In this document: positions 16,894 through 25,838 of the stretch, one piece after another
Layout: every line of letters starts with the position of its first letter
Position numbering within the stretch: the first letter of the stretch is position 1
DNA from: Micromonospora musae
GTDB taxonomy: Bacteria > Actinomycetota > Actinomycetes > Mycobacteriales > Micromonosporaceae
Length of the DNA stretch: 64,000 nucleotides
Reading direction: 5' to 3'
NCBI RefSeq assembly: GCF_003626635.1
Contig: NZ_RAZT01000012.1
Location: 62,001-126,000, forward strand
The notes under the pieces: model-generated
The model's input: the letters and a program-made list of their open reading frames with translations, nothing else
Told to the model about the DNA's origin: nothing
The model's database searches: none
Position numbers and translations under genes: made by a program

Positions 16894-19800
16894 AGCTCGA
16901 CATCCCGAGATGACGAACGAAACGCTGATAGCTGGCTTCGGCGAGGTCGCAACCGCCTGTCCCGACCGCCCCGCCGTCCTCGCCGAGACCGGGCAGCTCA
17001 GCTACGCCCAGCTCGCCGGCCTCGCCGGCGGGTACGCCGAGGCGCTGCTCGCGGCCGGGGCCGAGCCGGGCGACCGCGTCGCCCTGCTGACCACGCACGG
17101 GACACCCACCATCGCCGCCATCCTCGGCACGCTCGCCGCCGGCTGCGCGTACGTGCCGCTCGACCCGGGCTTCCCGCACCGCCGGTTGCGCCACATGCTC
17201 AGCGGCGCCGCGGTGACGACCGTCCTCTGCGCGCCCGAGCACGAGGAGCTCGCGCGGGCGCTCGTCGCCGACCGGCCCGCCACCCGCGTCCTCGTGCAGG
17301 CGGACCCGCGCCCCGCCCCGCTGCGCCCGGTGCGGGTCGACCCCGACGCGCTGGCCTACGTGCTCTTCACCTCCGGCTCGACCGGCGTGCCCAAGGCGGT
17401 CGGGCAGACCCACCGCAACCTGCTGCACGTGGTGCGCAACCAGATCGACACCCTCCACATCGGGCCGGACGACCGGCTCAGCCTGCTCGCCTCGTTCAGC
17501 TTCGACGCGGCCATCCCCGACCTCTACCCGGCGCTGCTCACCGGCGCCGCGGTCATCCCGGTCGACCTGCGCCGCCACGGGCTCGCGCACGCCGTCGAGC
17601 AGCTCGCCCGGCACGACGTCACCGTCTACCACTCGACGCCCACGGTCTACCGGTTCCTGCTCGACACCCCCGGCGTCGAGCGGCTCGACCGGGTACGGGT
17701 GGTGCTGCTCGGCGGGGAACAGGCCACCCACGCCGACGCCGCCCGCGGGCAGGGGCGGTTCGCCCCCGGATGCCTGCTGGTCAACGGCTACGGCGCCACC
17801 GAGCTGACCTTCGCCGCCCGGTACGCGCTGCCGTTGGCCGAGGCGGACCCGAGCGGCACCGGGCCGCTGCCGATCGGCGCCGCGCTCCCCGGCTACCAGC
17901 TGCGCCTCACCGAGGACGGCGAGATCGTGGTACGCAGCGCCCACCTCGCCCCCGGCTACCTCGACCAGGACAGCGACCGGTTCTTCACCGACGCGGACGG
18001 GGTGCCGGCGTACCGGACGGGGGACCTCGGTGAGCGGCTGCCCACCGGCGAACTGCGCTGCCTCGGCCGGCTGGACCGGCAGGTCAAGGTGCGCGGCTTC
18101 CGGATCGAGCTGACCGAGGTCGAGGCGCTGCTCGCCGCCGAACCGGGCGTCGCGGGCGTACGGGCCGTCGCCCGCGACGGCGCCCTGCTGGCGTACGTCC
18201 GGCCGGCCGCCGGTCCGCTCGACCCGGCCGCCCTGCGCGCCGCGCTCGCCCGTCAACTGCCCGAGTACGCGCTGCCCCGCGCCGTGGTGCCGGTCGACGA
18301 GTTCCCGCTCACCGTCAGCGGCAAGGTCGACGAGCGGGCGCTGCCGGACCCGGAGCACACCGTGGCGCCCGGCGCGGGCCCGACCACGCCCACCGAGCAG
18401 GCCGTGCACGACATCTGGCGGGTGGTGCTCGGGCGCGCGGCCGTCGGCCGGACCGACAACTTCTTCGACGTCGGCGGCCAGTCGCTGCTCCTCGGTCAGG
18501 TGCAGCAGCGCATCGCCGAACGGTTCGGGGTGCGGCTGCCCATGCTGCGGCTCTTCGAGCACCCCACCGTGGCCGCGCAGGCCCGGCTGCTCGACGACCC
18601 GCCCGCCGACCGGGCACCGGCCCCCGCGCTGGCCACACCGCCCGCGCCTCCGGTGGCCGCCCGTGAGTACACCGGCGACGAGATCGCCGTGGTGGGCCTC
18701 GCCGGCCGCTTCCCCGGCGCGCCCGACGTGGCCACCTTCTGGTGGAACCTCTGCGCCGGCGTCGACTCGATCCACGACCACAGCGACGCCGAGCTGGCCG
18801 CGCTCGGCATCGGACCGACGCTGCGAGCCGACCCCCGGCACGTACGGGCCGCCGGCCGGCTCGACGGCGTCGCCGACTTCGACGCGGAGTTCTTCTCCTT
18901 CGGCGAGCAGGAGGCGGCCCGGACCGACCCGCAGCACCGGCTCTTCCTCGAGACCGCCTGGGAGGCGCTGGAGGACGCCGGGCACGACGCGGCCCGCTTC
19001 CCCGGCCTGGTCGGCGTCTTCTCGGCCACCTCCGCCAACCGCTACTTCCTGTTCCACCTCATGGACAACCCGGCGGTGGTCGGCGACGTCGACCCGGACG
19101 ACTGGGAGGCCCGGCTGCTGGGCCGGCAGTTCACCGACCACCTTCCCGGGCAGGTGGCGTACCGGCTGGGGTTGACCGGGCCGGCCGTGGCCGTGCAGAG
19201 CGCCTGCTCCAGCTCCCTGGTCGCGGTCTGCCTCGCCGCGCAGAGCCTCGCCGACTACCAGTGCGACATCGCGCTCGCCGGCGGGGTCAACGTCACCGGT
19301 CCCCGCTACCGGCACACCCCCGGCGGGCTCGCCTCACCCGACGGACGGTGCCGCGCCTTCGACGAGGCCGCCGGCGGCTCCGGATTCGGCTCGGGAGTCG
19401 GGGTGGTCGCGCTGCGCCGGCTCGCCGACGCCCAGGCCGACGGCGACCGGATCTACGCGATCCTGCCCGGCTGGGCGGTCACCAACGACGGCCCGGACCG
19501 CGCCGGCTACGCGGTGCCCGGCCCGGCCGGGCAGGCCGCCGCCGTGGCGAACGCGCTCGCCGCCGCCGAGGTGGCGCCCGGCGAGGTCCGGTTCGTCGAG
19601 GCGCACGGCAGCGGCACCCCGCTCGGCGACGCCATCGAGGTTGCCGCGCTGCACGAGGTCTACGCGGGCGGTCCGGCCGAGAGCTGCGCGCTGGGCTCGG
19701 TGAAGACCAACATCGGGCACCTCGACGCGGGTGCCGGGATAGCCGGCCTGATCAAGACGGTGCTCGCCGTCCAGCACGGGACCATCCCGCCGAACCTGCA

Positions 19801-20386
19801 CTACACGCGCCCGCACCCGGAGATCGACCTGGCCGCCGGCCCGTTCTACGTACCGACGAAGGTGCGGGACTGGCCGGAGGCGTCGCGCCGCGTCGCCGGG
19901 GTCAGCTCGTTCGGGCTGGGCGGCACCAACGCGCACGTCGTGGTCGAGCAGCCGCCGCCTGTCGAACCCGTCGACGAGCAGCCGTACCCCACGGCGCACC
20001 TGCTGCCGGTCTCCGCGCGTACACCGGCCGCGCTGCGGGACGCACTCATCCGGCTGCGGGCGCACCTCTCCGGCGCCGCCCCGGCGCTGGCCGAGGTGGC
20101 CGCCACGCTGGCGCTCGGCCGGCGGGTGTTCGCGTACCGGGCGGCGGTCGTGGTCACCGACCTGGCGGGCGCGGTCGCCGCCCTCGACGACCTGCTGGAG
20201 AGCGGCGTCCGGGTCGCGGGCGAGCCCGGAGAGCTGCGTGAGCTGGCCGCCGCCTGGGTGGCGGGGCAGGAGACGGACTGGGCGGCGCTGCACCCCGAAG
20301 GCGCGGTACGCCGCACCGGCCTGCCCACCTACCCCTTCCAGCGGCAGCGGTACTGGATCGATCCCCCTCAGAGAGGCATGCGGTGA
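16886..20386 (+). CDS. hybrid NRPS-PKS synthetase, domains A-T-KS (no AT, no C-terminal carrier)
   Basis: A 1166-residue assembly-line enzyme. The adenylation domain (about 1-490) has core motifs LFTSGSTGVPK, NGYGATE, YRTGDL and VKVRGFRIEL. The carrier domain has its phosphopantetheine Ser in VGGQSLLLG (about residue 533). The ketosynthase (about 594-1020) has catalytic Cys774 in QSACSSSL and His907 and His945 in EAHGSG and NIGHLD. The last 145 residues hold the KS-associated linker and end in LPTYPFQRQRYW, a motif that normally follows an acyltransferase. No acyltransferase and no second carrier are present. By eye the A-domain pocket reads DAPHVLGFAK, which matches no code I know. The start is the GTG at 16886 or the ATG at 16910. 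The stop overlaps the next gene by 4 bases. Confidence 0.92.
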   Translation: MDEARHPEMTNETLIAGFGEVATACPDRPAVLAETGQLSYAQLAGLAGGYAEALLAAGAEPGDRVALLTTHGTPTIAAILGTLAAGCAYVPLDPGFPHRRLRHMLSGAAVTTVLCAPEHEELARALVADRPATRVLVQADPRPAPLRPVRVDPDALAYVLFTSGSTGVPKAVGQTHRNLLHVVRNQIDTLHIGPDDRLSLLASFSFDAAIPDLYPALLTGAAVIPVDLRRHGLAHAVEQLARHDVTVYHSTPTVYRFLLDTPGVERLDRVRVVLLGGEQATHADAARGQGRFAPGCLLVNGYGATELTFAARYALPLAEADPSGTGPLPIGAALPGYQLRLTEDGEIVVRSAHLAPGYLDQDSDRFFTDADGVPAYRTGDLGERLPTGELRCLGRLDRQVKVRGFRIELTEVEALLAAEPGVAGVRAVARDGALLAYVRPAAGPLDPAALRAALARQLPEYALPRAVVPVDEFPLTVSGKVDERALPDPEHTVAPGAGPTTPTEQAVHDIWRVVLGRAAVGRTDNFFDVGGQSLLLGQVQQRIAERFGVRLPMLRLFEHPTVAAQARLLDDPPADRAPAPALATPPAPPVAAREYTGDEIAVVGLAGRFPGAPDVATFWWNLCAGVDSIHDHSDAELAALGIGPTLRADPRHVRAAGRLDGVADFDAEFFSFGEQEAARTDPQHRLFLETAWEALEDAGHDAARFPGLVGVFSATSANRYFLFHLMDNPAVVGDVDPDDWEARLLGRQFTDHLPGQVAYRLGLTGPAVAVQSACSSSLVAVCLAAQSLADYQCDIALAGGVNVTGPRYRHTPGGLASPDGRCRAFDEAAGGSGFGSGVGVVALRRLADAQADGDRIYAILPGWAVTNDGPDRAGYAVPGPAGQAAAVANALAAAEVAPGEVRFVEAHGSGTPLGDAIEVAALHEVYAGGPAESCALGSVKTNIGHLDAGAGIAGLIKTVLAVQHGTIPPNLHYTRPHPEIDLAAGPFYVPTKVRDWPEASRRVAGVSSFGLGGTNAHVVVEQPPPVEPVDEQPYPTAHLLPVSARTPAALRDALIRLRAHLSGAAPALAEVAATLALGRRVFAYRAAVVVTDLAGAVAALDDLLESGVRVAGEPGELRELAAAWVAGQETDWAALHPEGAVRRTGLPTYPFQRQRYWIDPPQRGMR

Positions 20387-23300
20387 ACTGGTTCGTCTCC
20401 GCCGGTGGCCGTGGCGTGGCCCCGGTGCAGCTCTTCTGCCTGCCCTACGCCGGTGCCGGGGCCAGCGCGTTCCGGCACTGGTCGGCCGGTCTCGGCCCCG
20501 GCGTCGAGGTGCTGCCGGTGCAGCTGCCGGGCCGGGAGAACCGGATCACCGAGGATCCCCGGTTCCAGGTGGCGGACGTCGCGCGGGCCATCGCCGGGCG
20601 GGTCAGCGGCCCCTACGCCCTCTACGGCCACTCGATGGGCGGGCGGCTCGGCTTCGAGGTGCTCCGCGAGCTGCGCCGCGAGGGGCTGCCGCTGCCGCTG
20701 CGGCTCTACGTCGGCGGCGCCCGCGCCCCGCACGTCAGCGCGCCCAGCCTCTTCGACGGGCTCTCCACCGTGGACGACGACGAGTTGCTGCGTCGCCTCA
20801 GCGGCGGCGGCGGCCTGCCCGCCGAGGTCCTCGACCACCCCGAGCTGGTGGAGCTGCTGCTGCCGCTGCTGCGCGCCGACTTCGGCCGGGTCGACAGCTA
20901 CCGGTACGTGGCGGAAGATCCGCTGCCGGTGCCGATCGTCGTGTTCAGCGGCCGGCACGACCGGGCGGTGACGCGGGAGCAGAGCGAGGCGTGGGCCCGG
21001 CACAGCGCGACGGGCTGCACGCTGCACGAGATCTCCGGCGGGCACTTCTTCCTGCACGACGCCGTCGACGAACTGCTCGCGGTGATCCGCGCCGACCTGG
21101 ACGCCGCGCTCGCCGCGATCGCTGCCGTGCCGGGCGCTCCGACGGAGCCGGTCACGCGGGACCGGGCGCACGGCGCGCCGGCCGCAACCGCCACCGCCGG
21201 TGTGACCTCCCCGGTGACCGGTGGGCACCGGGTGCCGCTCGGTGACACCGGCTGGTCGGTCTGGCGGGACGCCATCCTGCGGACCACCGGCTTCCCGGCT
21301 GACGGGCTCACCATGCTCTCCGCCCCGCAGGCCGCGGCCGCCGCCGACGAGCTGCTGTCCACCGGCGCCGGGGAAGACCGGTTCGACAAGGAGTTCGCCG
21401 AGGCGGTGACGGCCGGCGCCCGGCAGATCACCGAGCTGGCCGGCGACCCGCTGCTGCGCGAGGCGGTCACCTGGCAGAACCGCAACGTGCTGCTCGCCCT
21501 CGACGGGCTGCACCGGGCCGGCCCGGACGCGCCCCGCAACGTACGCCGGCGGGACCGGGAACGGGCCCTGCTCAAGTACTGGCAGCGCTACTGCGGCAAG
21601 AACGAGACAGTCGGCTTCTTCGGTCCGAGTTGCTGGGTCACCCTGGACCCGACCCTTCCGGTGACCGCCGAGGTGCGCCCCGGCCCGACGCTCACCCGCC
21701 GCCGCTGGGTGCTGTTCGAGGCGTGGGCGCTGGCCGCGTACGCCGATCGGATCGGTGCGGACCTCGCCGTGCGTGCCTGGTGGCCGCCGATTCTCGCCCC
21801 GCACCTGCGCCTGGTCGACCGCGCGGTGCAGCGGCCCGGCCGCCCGCCGGTGCCGGTCACCCCGGTCGAGGCGGCGCTGCTCGCCGCCGCCGACGGCCAC
21901 CGCCCGGCGCGGGACCTGGTCACGGATCCGGCGATCGGGCTGCGCCGCCCGGAGGACGGTTACGCGCTGCTCGACCGCCTCGTGGAGCGGGAACTGATCA
22001 CCTGGGACGCCGGGCTGCCGGTCAGCCCCGCCGCCGAGAGCGTGCTCCGGGAACGGATCGAACGCGTCGGTGACGTCGAGGCCCGGGAGCGGGCCCGTGC
22101 CGGCTTCGACCGGCTCTGCGCCGCTCGGGACGAGGTCGCCGCCACGGCCGGCGACCCGGAGCGGCTGCGCGTCGCGCTGGACACGCTCGACGAGACGTTC
22201 ACCGCGCTCACCGGCCTGCCGGCGCACCGACGCGACGGCCAGATGTACGCCGGGCGGACGCTCTGCTACGAGGACACCAGCCGCGAGCTCGACGTCGTCT
22301 TCGGCGGACCGCTGCTCGACCTGATCGCCGGGCCGCTCGGGGTGCTGCTCCCGGCCGCGCGGTGGCTCGCCGCCGCGCTGGAAGAGGCGTACGGGGCGGT
22401 GTTCCGCGAGCTTCACGAGGAGCTGCGCACCGAGGCGGGCGGCGGGCCGGTGGCCCTGTCCGACCTGTGGTTCCTCGCGCAGGGAATGTTCTGGGGCGAG
22501 GGGGAGCGTCCGGTCGACAAGGTCGCCGCCGAGTTCGCCGGCCGGTGGGCGGGACTGTTCGGGTTGGACGCCCTCGCTCCGGGGACGACAGAGGTCCGGC
22601 TGTGCGTGGCGGACCTCGCCGCGCGGGTGGCCGAGGCGTTCCCGACCGTCCGGCCGAAGTGGAGCAACGCCCGGTTGCACAGCCCCGACCTGCAGATCTG
22701 CGCGGCCGACGCGGAGGCGCTCGGCCGCGGTGACTTCACGGTGGTCCTCGGTGAGCTGCACGCCGCCTGGCCGTCGTTCGACTGCCAGGTGTTCACCCCG
22801 GCCCACCCGGACGTGGAGCGGCTGCGCGCGGCGCTCGCCGAGGACCTGGGAGAGCAGCGGATCCGGCTGCTCTTCCCCACCGACTGGCCCCGGCGCACCA
22901 GCCGGGTCGCCGAGGCGCTGATCGGCCCGACCGACCGGCAACTGGCGTTCCTCCCGGCGCCCGGCGCCGAGCCCGAGCGGGTGCTGCCCACGGTGGCGGT
23001 GACCGTCGCCGAGGAGGCGGGTCGGCTGGTCGCGACGGCGCCGGACGGAGCGCGCTGGCCGCTGACCGAGATCTTCTCCGGCCTGCTCGCCGCGCACGCC
23101 GTCGACGGGTTCAAGCTGGTCGCCGCCGCGCCGTACACGCCACGGATCACGCTGGACCGGCTCGTGGTGGCCCGGCAGACCTGGCGGACCACTGTCGGCG
23201 AGAGCGGGCTGGGCGCGGTCACCGGCGAGCGGGGCCGGTTCCTGGCCGTCCGCGCCTGGCGTCGGCGGCTCGGCCTGCCCGAGCAGGTGTACGTGAAGCT

Positions 23301-23532
23301 CGGCACCGAGACCAAGCCCTGCTTCGTGGACCTGAGCAGCCCGGCGTTCGCCAACATGTTCTGCGCGATGGTGCGGGCCGCCCGCGGCGACGGCGGTGAC
23401 GACGTGTCCCTGGTGGTCAGCGAGATGCTGCCGAGCCCCGACGACGCCTGGGTGCCCGACGGGCAGGGCCGGCGCTACTTCAGCGAGCTGCGGCTGCACA
23501 TCGTGGACGACGCCGTGGAGGTGGCCAGGTGA
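20383..23532 (+). CDS. type II thioesterase fused to LanB-like (lantibiotic dehydratase N-terminal) domain
   Basis: A 1049-residue two-part protein. Residues 1-245 are a type II thioesterase with Ser84 in GHSMGG, Asp193 and His221 (GGHFFLHD), which would edit carrier-bound intermediates. A Pro/Ala/Thr linker (about 250-280) joins a domain of about 765 residues resembling the tRNA-dependent glutamylation part of LanB dehydratases. That domain has RYCGKNETVGFFGP (402-415), and near the end PRITLDRLVVARQTWR and LPEQVYVKLG, equivalent to the R-W-R...LP-x-x-V region of LanB. There is no SpaB_C-type elimination domain, so the size recalls peptide aminoacyl-tRNA ligases (PEARLs). It starts at a GTG overlapping the A-T-KS stop. 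The frame is continuous, so it is a fusion and not two genes. The substrate is unknown. Confidence 0.85.
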   Translation: MNWFVSAGGRGVAPVQLFCLPYAGAGASAFRHWSAGLGPGVEVLPVQLPGRENRITEDPRFQVADVARAIAGRVSGPYALYGHSMGGRLGFEVLRELRREGLPLPLRLYVGGARAPHVSAPSLFDGLSTVDDDELLRRLSGGGGLPAEVLDHPELVELLLPLLRADFGRVDSYRYVAEDPLPVPIVVFSGRHDRAVTREQSEAWARHSATGCTLHEISGGHFFLHDAVDELLAVIRADLDAALAAIAAVPGAPTEPVTRDRAHGAPAATATAGVTSPVTGGHRVPLGDTGWSVWRDAILRTTGFPADGLTMLSAPQAAAAADELLSTGAGEDRFDKEFAEAVTAGARQITELAGDPLLREAVTWQNRNVLLALDGLHRAGPDAPRNVRRRDRERALLKYWQRYCGKNETVGFFGPSCWVTLDPTLPVTAEVRPGPTLTRRRWVLFEAWALAAYADRIGADLAVRAWWPPILAPHLRLVDRAVQRPGRPPVPVTPVEAALLAAADGHRPARDLVTDPAIGLRRPEDGYALLDRLVERELITWDAGLPVSPAAESVLRERIERVGDVEARERARAGFDRLCAARDEVAATAGDPERLRVALDTLDETFTALTGLPAHRRDGQMYAGRTLCYEDTSRELDVVFGGPLLDLIAGPLGVLLPAARWLAAALEEAYGAVFRELHEELRTEAGGGPVALSDLWFLAQGMFWGEGERPVDKVAAEFAGRWAGLFGLDALAPGTTEVRLCVADLAARVAEAFPTVRPKWSNARLHSPDLQICAADAEALGRGDFTVVLGELHAAWPSFDCQVFTPAHPDVERLRAALAEDLGEQRIRLLFPTDWPRRTSRVAEALIGPTDRQLAFLPAPGAEPERVLPTVAVTVAEEAGRLVATAPDGARWPLTEIFSGLLAAHAVDGFKLVAAAPYTPRITLDRLVVARQTWRTTVGESGLGAVTGERGRFLAVRAWRRRLGLPEQVYVKLGTETKPCFVDLSSPAFANMFCAMVRAARGDGGDDVSLVVSEMLPSPDDAWVPDGQGRRYFSELRLHIVDDAVEVAR

Positions 23533-25838
23533 GCCACCGGATCCCGCTCGGTGACACCGGCTGGTGGGTGTGGCGCGACGTCGTGCTGCGTACCGCCGGT
23601 TTCCCGGCCGCCGGGCTCGACGCGTTCGCCGCGCCGGAGGCCGCGGCCGCCGCCGACGGGCTGCTGGCCGGCGCGGGCACCGGCGAGCTGTTCGACAAGG
23701 AGTTCCAGAGGGCCCAGCTCGACGCGTCCACGCAGGCCGATGCGATCGCCGCGGATCCGCTGCTGCGCGAGGCGGTGACCTGGCAGAACCCGGAGATGCT
23801 GATCGCGCTCGACGGGCTGCTGCGCACCGACCCGGCGGCCCGTAACTGGCGTCGGCGCAGGCGCGAGTCGGCGCTGCTGCGCTACTGGCAGCGCTACTGC
23901 GGCAAGGCGGAGACCATCGGCTTCTTCGGCCCGGTCTGCTGGGGGCGCCTCGACCCGGAGGAGCCGGCCACCCGGGTGCGCCCCGGCGCCGCGGCGCTCG
24001 CCCGGCGGGAGGTGCACTTCGAGGCGTGGGCGCTGATCGCGTACGCCGACCGGCTCGCCGACGACCTGGCGGTGCGGCGGTGGTGGGCGCCGGCGCTCCC
24101 CCCGCACCTGAGCGTCTCCGGGCGGCAGCTGCGCCGGCCGCTGCACCCGCCGGTGGAGCTCAACGTCGCCGAGGCGCGGCTGCTGGCGTACTGCGACGGG
24201 CGGACCCCGGCGACGACGGTGGTCGACCGGGCCCTGCACGACGCCGAGCGCCCGCTGCGCTCGGCGGCCGACGGATTCCTGCTGCTGGACCGGCTGGTGG
24301 AACGGTCCCTGCTGACCTGGGACGCCGGACTGCCGATCAGTCCGCAGGCCGAGCGGGTGCTGCGCGACCGGCTGGCCGCCATCGGTGAACCGGCGGTGCG
24401 CGTCGAGGTGACCGCCGGATTCGACCGGCTCTGCGCCGCGCGCGACGTGGTGGCCGACGCGGCCGGCGACCCGGATCGGCTCCGCGCCGCGCTCACCGCG
24501 CTGAACGCCGAGTTCACCGCCGTCACCGGCCGGCCGGCCGTCCGGCAGAGCGGGCAGATGTACGCGGGCCGCACGGTGCTCTACGAGGAGACCGAACGGG
24601 ATCTCGAACTCACCGTCGGCGCGGCGGTGCTGGACGCGCTCGCCGAGCCGTTGGCGATCGTGTTGCAGGCCGCGCGCTGGCTCACCGCCGAGATCGGCGT
24701 GGCGATGCGCCGGCTGCTCGACGATCTGCACGCCGAGCTGCGGGGCGACGGACCGGTGCGGCTGGCGGACGTCTGGTCGTTGGCGCAGGGGCTGCTGCTC
24801 GCCCCGGACGGCCCGTTCGCCGAGGCCAGCACCCAGTTCACCGCCCGCTGGGCGGAGCTGTTCGGCCTCGACGCGCTCAGCGCCGACCGGGCGGAGGTGC
24901 GGTTGCGCAGCGCGGACCTGGCCGGACCGGCGGCGCGGATCTTCGCGGCGTCCGGCCCCGGCTGGCCGTCGGCCCGGATCCACAGCCCCGACGTGACGAT
25001 CGCCGCCGCCGACGTGGACGCGATCAACCGGGGTGAGTTCCAGCTGGTGCTCGGCGAGCTGCACCCGGCGTACACGCCGTTCGACAGCGCGGTCTTCACC
25101 CCGTTCCACCCCGATCCGGCGGCGCTGCGCGCCGGGTTCGACGCGGACCTCGGGCCGGCCCGGGTGCGGGTGCTCTACCCGGAGGGCTTTCCGCGGATCA
25201 CCACCCGCACCACGTACGCCTCCGTCGGGCCGGCCGACCGGCAGCTCGGCATCGACACCGCGCGCGGCGCGGACGTCGAGCGGCTCGTCGCCGCCACCGA
25301 GGTGCGGGTCGAACCCGACGGGATGGAGCTGGTCGCCGTCCTGCCCGACGGCGGCCGCTGGCCCCTGGTGGAGATCTTCGGGCACCTGCTCGGCGCGTTG
25401 CTGCTGGACAGCTTCAAGCTGGTCGCGCCCGCCCCACACACCCCCCGGATCACCATCGACCGGCTGGTGGTGGCGCGCCGCACCTGGCGCTCGACGGTCG
25501 GGGATTGCGGGCTCGCCGGCCTCACCGCCGACGACGAGCGGTTCCTAGCCGTACGACGCTGGCGGCAGCGGCTCGACCTGCCGGAGCGGGTCTTCGTGAA
25601 GATCAGCACCGAGGTCAAGCCCTGCTACGTCGACTTCACCGGCCCGCTGTACGCCCAGTCGCTCTGCGCCATGGTCGACGCCGCGGTGAAGAGCGGGCCG
25701 GACGTCTCCGTGGTGGTGAGCGAACTGCTCCCGGAGCCGGCCGACACCTGGGTGACCGACGCGCACGGGCGCGGTCACGTGAGCGAGCTGCGTCTGCAGA
25801 TCACCGATCCGATGAGTTACCGGGGAGAGAACGGGTGA
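23529..25838 (+). CDS. stand-alone LanB-like protein (PEARL-size, no elimination domain)
   Basis: A 769-residue homologue of the second half of the preceding protein, aligned almost end to end. Both begin with a RIPLGDTGW-like stretch, share DPLLREAVTWQN and RYCGKAETIGFFGP (122-135 here), and end with RITIDRLVVARRTWR, LPERVFVKI and VVVSELLPEP. It matches the N-terminal region of lantibiotic dehydratases, which uses glutamyl-tRNA to esterify Ser/Thr, and it lacks the C-terminal elimination domain. Proteins of this size (PEARLs) instead append amino acids from aminoacyl-tRNA to peptides. No LanC and no convincing precursor peptide accompany it. It starts at a GTG within a GTGA overlap and its stop overlaps the next NRPS. 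The pair probably arose by gene duplication and may act as a heterodimer. Confidence 0.85.
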   Translation: MSHRIPLGDTGWWVWRDVVLRTAGFPAAGLDAFAAPEAAAAADGLLAGAGTGELFDKEFQRAQLDASTQADAIAADPLLREAVTWQNPEMLIALDGLLRTDPAARNWRRRRRESALLRYWQRYCGKAETIGFFGPVCWGRLDPEEPATRVRPGAAALARREVHFEAWALIAYADRLADDLAVRRWWAPALPPHLSVSGRQLRRPLHPPVELNVAEARLLAYCDGRTPATTVVDRALHDAERPLRSAADGFLLLDRLVERSLLTWDAGLPISPQAERVLRDRLAAIGEPAVRVEVTAGFDRLCAARDVVADAAGDPDRLRAALTALNAEFTAVTGRPAVRQSGQMYAGRTVLYEETERDLELTVGAAVLDALAEPLAIVLQAARWLTAEIGVAMRRLLDDLHAELRGDGPVRLADVWSLAQGLLLAPDGPFAEASTQFTARWAELFGLDALSADRAEVRLRSADLAGPAARIFAASGPGWPSARIHSPDVTIAAADVDAINRGEFQLVLGELHPAYTPFDSAVFTPFHPDPAALRAGFDADLGPARVRVLYPEGFPRITTRTTYASVGPADRQLGIDTARGADVERLVAATEVRVEPDGMELVAVLPDGGRWPLVEIFGHLLGALLLDSFKLVAPAPHTPRITIDRLVVARRTWRSTVGDCGLAGLTADDERFLAVRRWRQRLDLPERVFVKISTEVKPCYVDFTGPLYAQSLCAMVDAAVKSGPDVSVVVSELLPEPADTWVTDAHGRGHVSELRLQITDPMSYRGENG

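Noticed and set aside
21100..21240. Two separate genes instead of the thioesterase-LanB fusion
   Set aside because: There is no stop codon, no ribosome site, and a continuous linker. In-frame GTG codons exist but have no support.
20383..25838. Classical lanthipeptide cluster
   Set aside because: There is no LanC, no SpaB_C elimination domain, no precursor peptide and no LanT. The LanB-like genes sit inside an NRPS/PKS operon.
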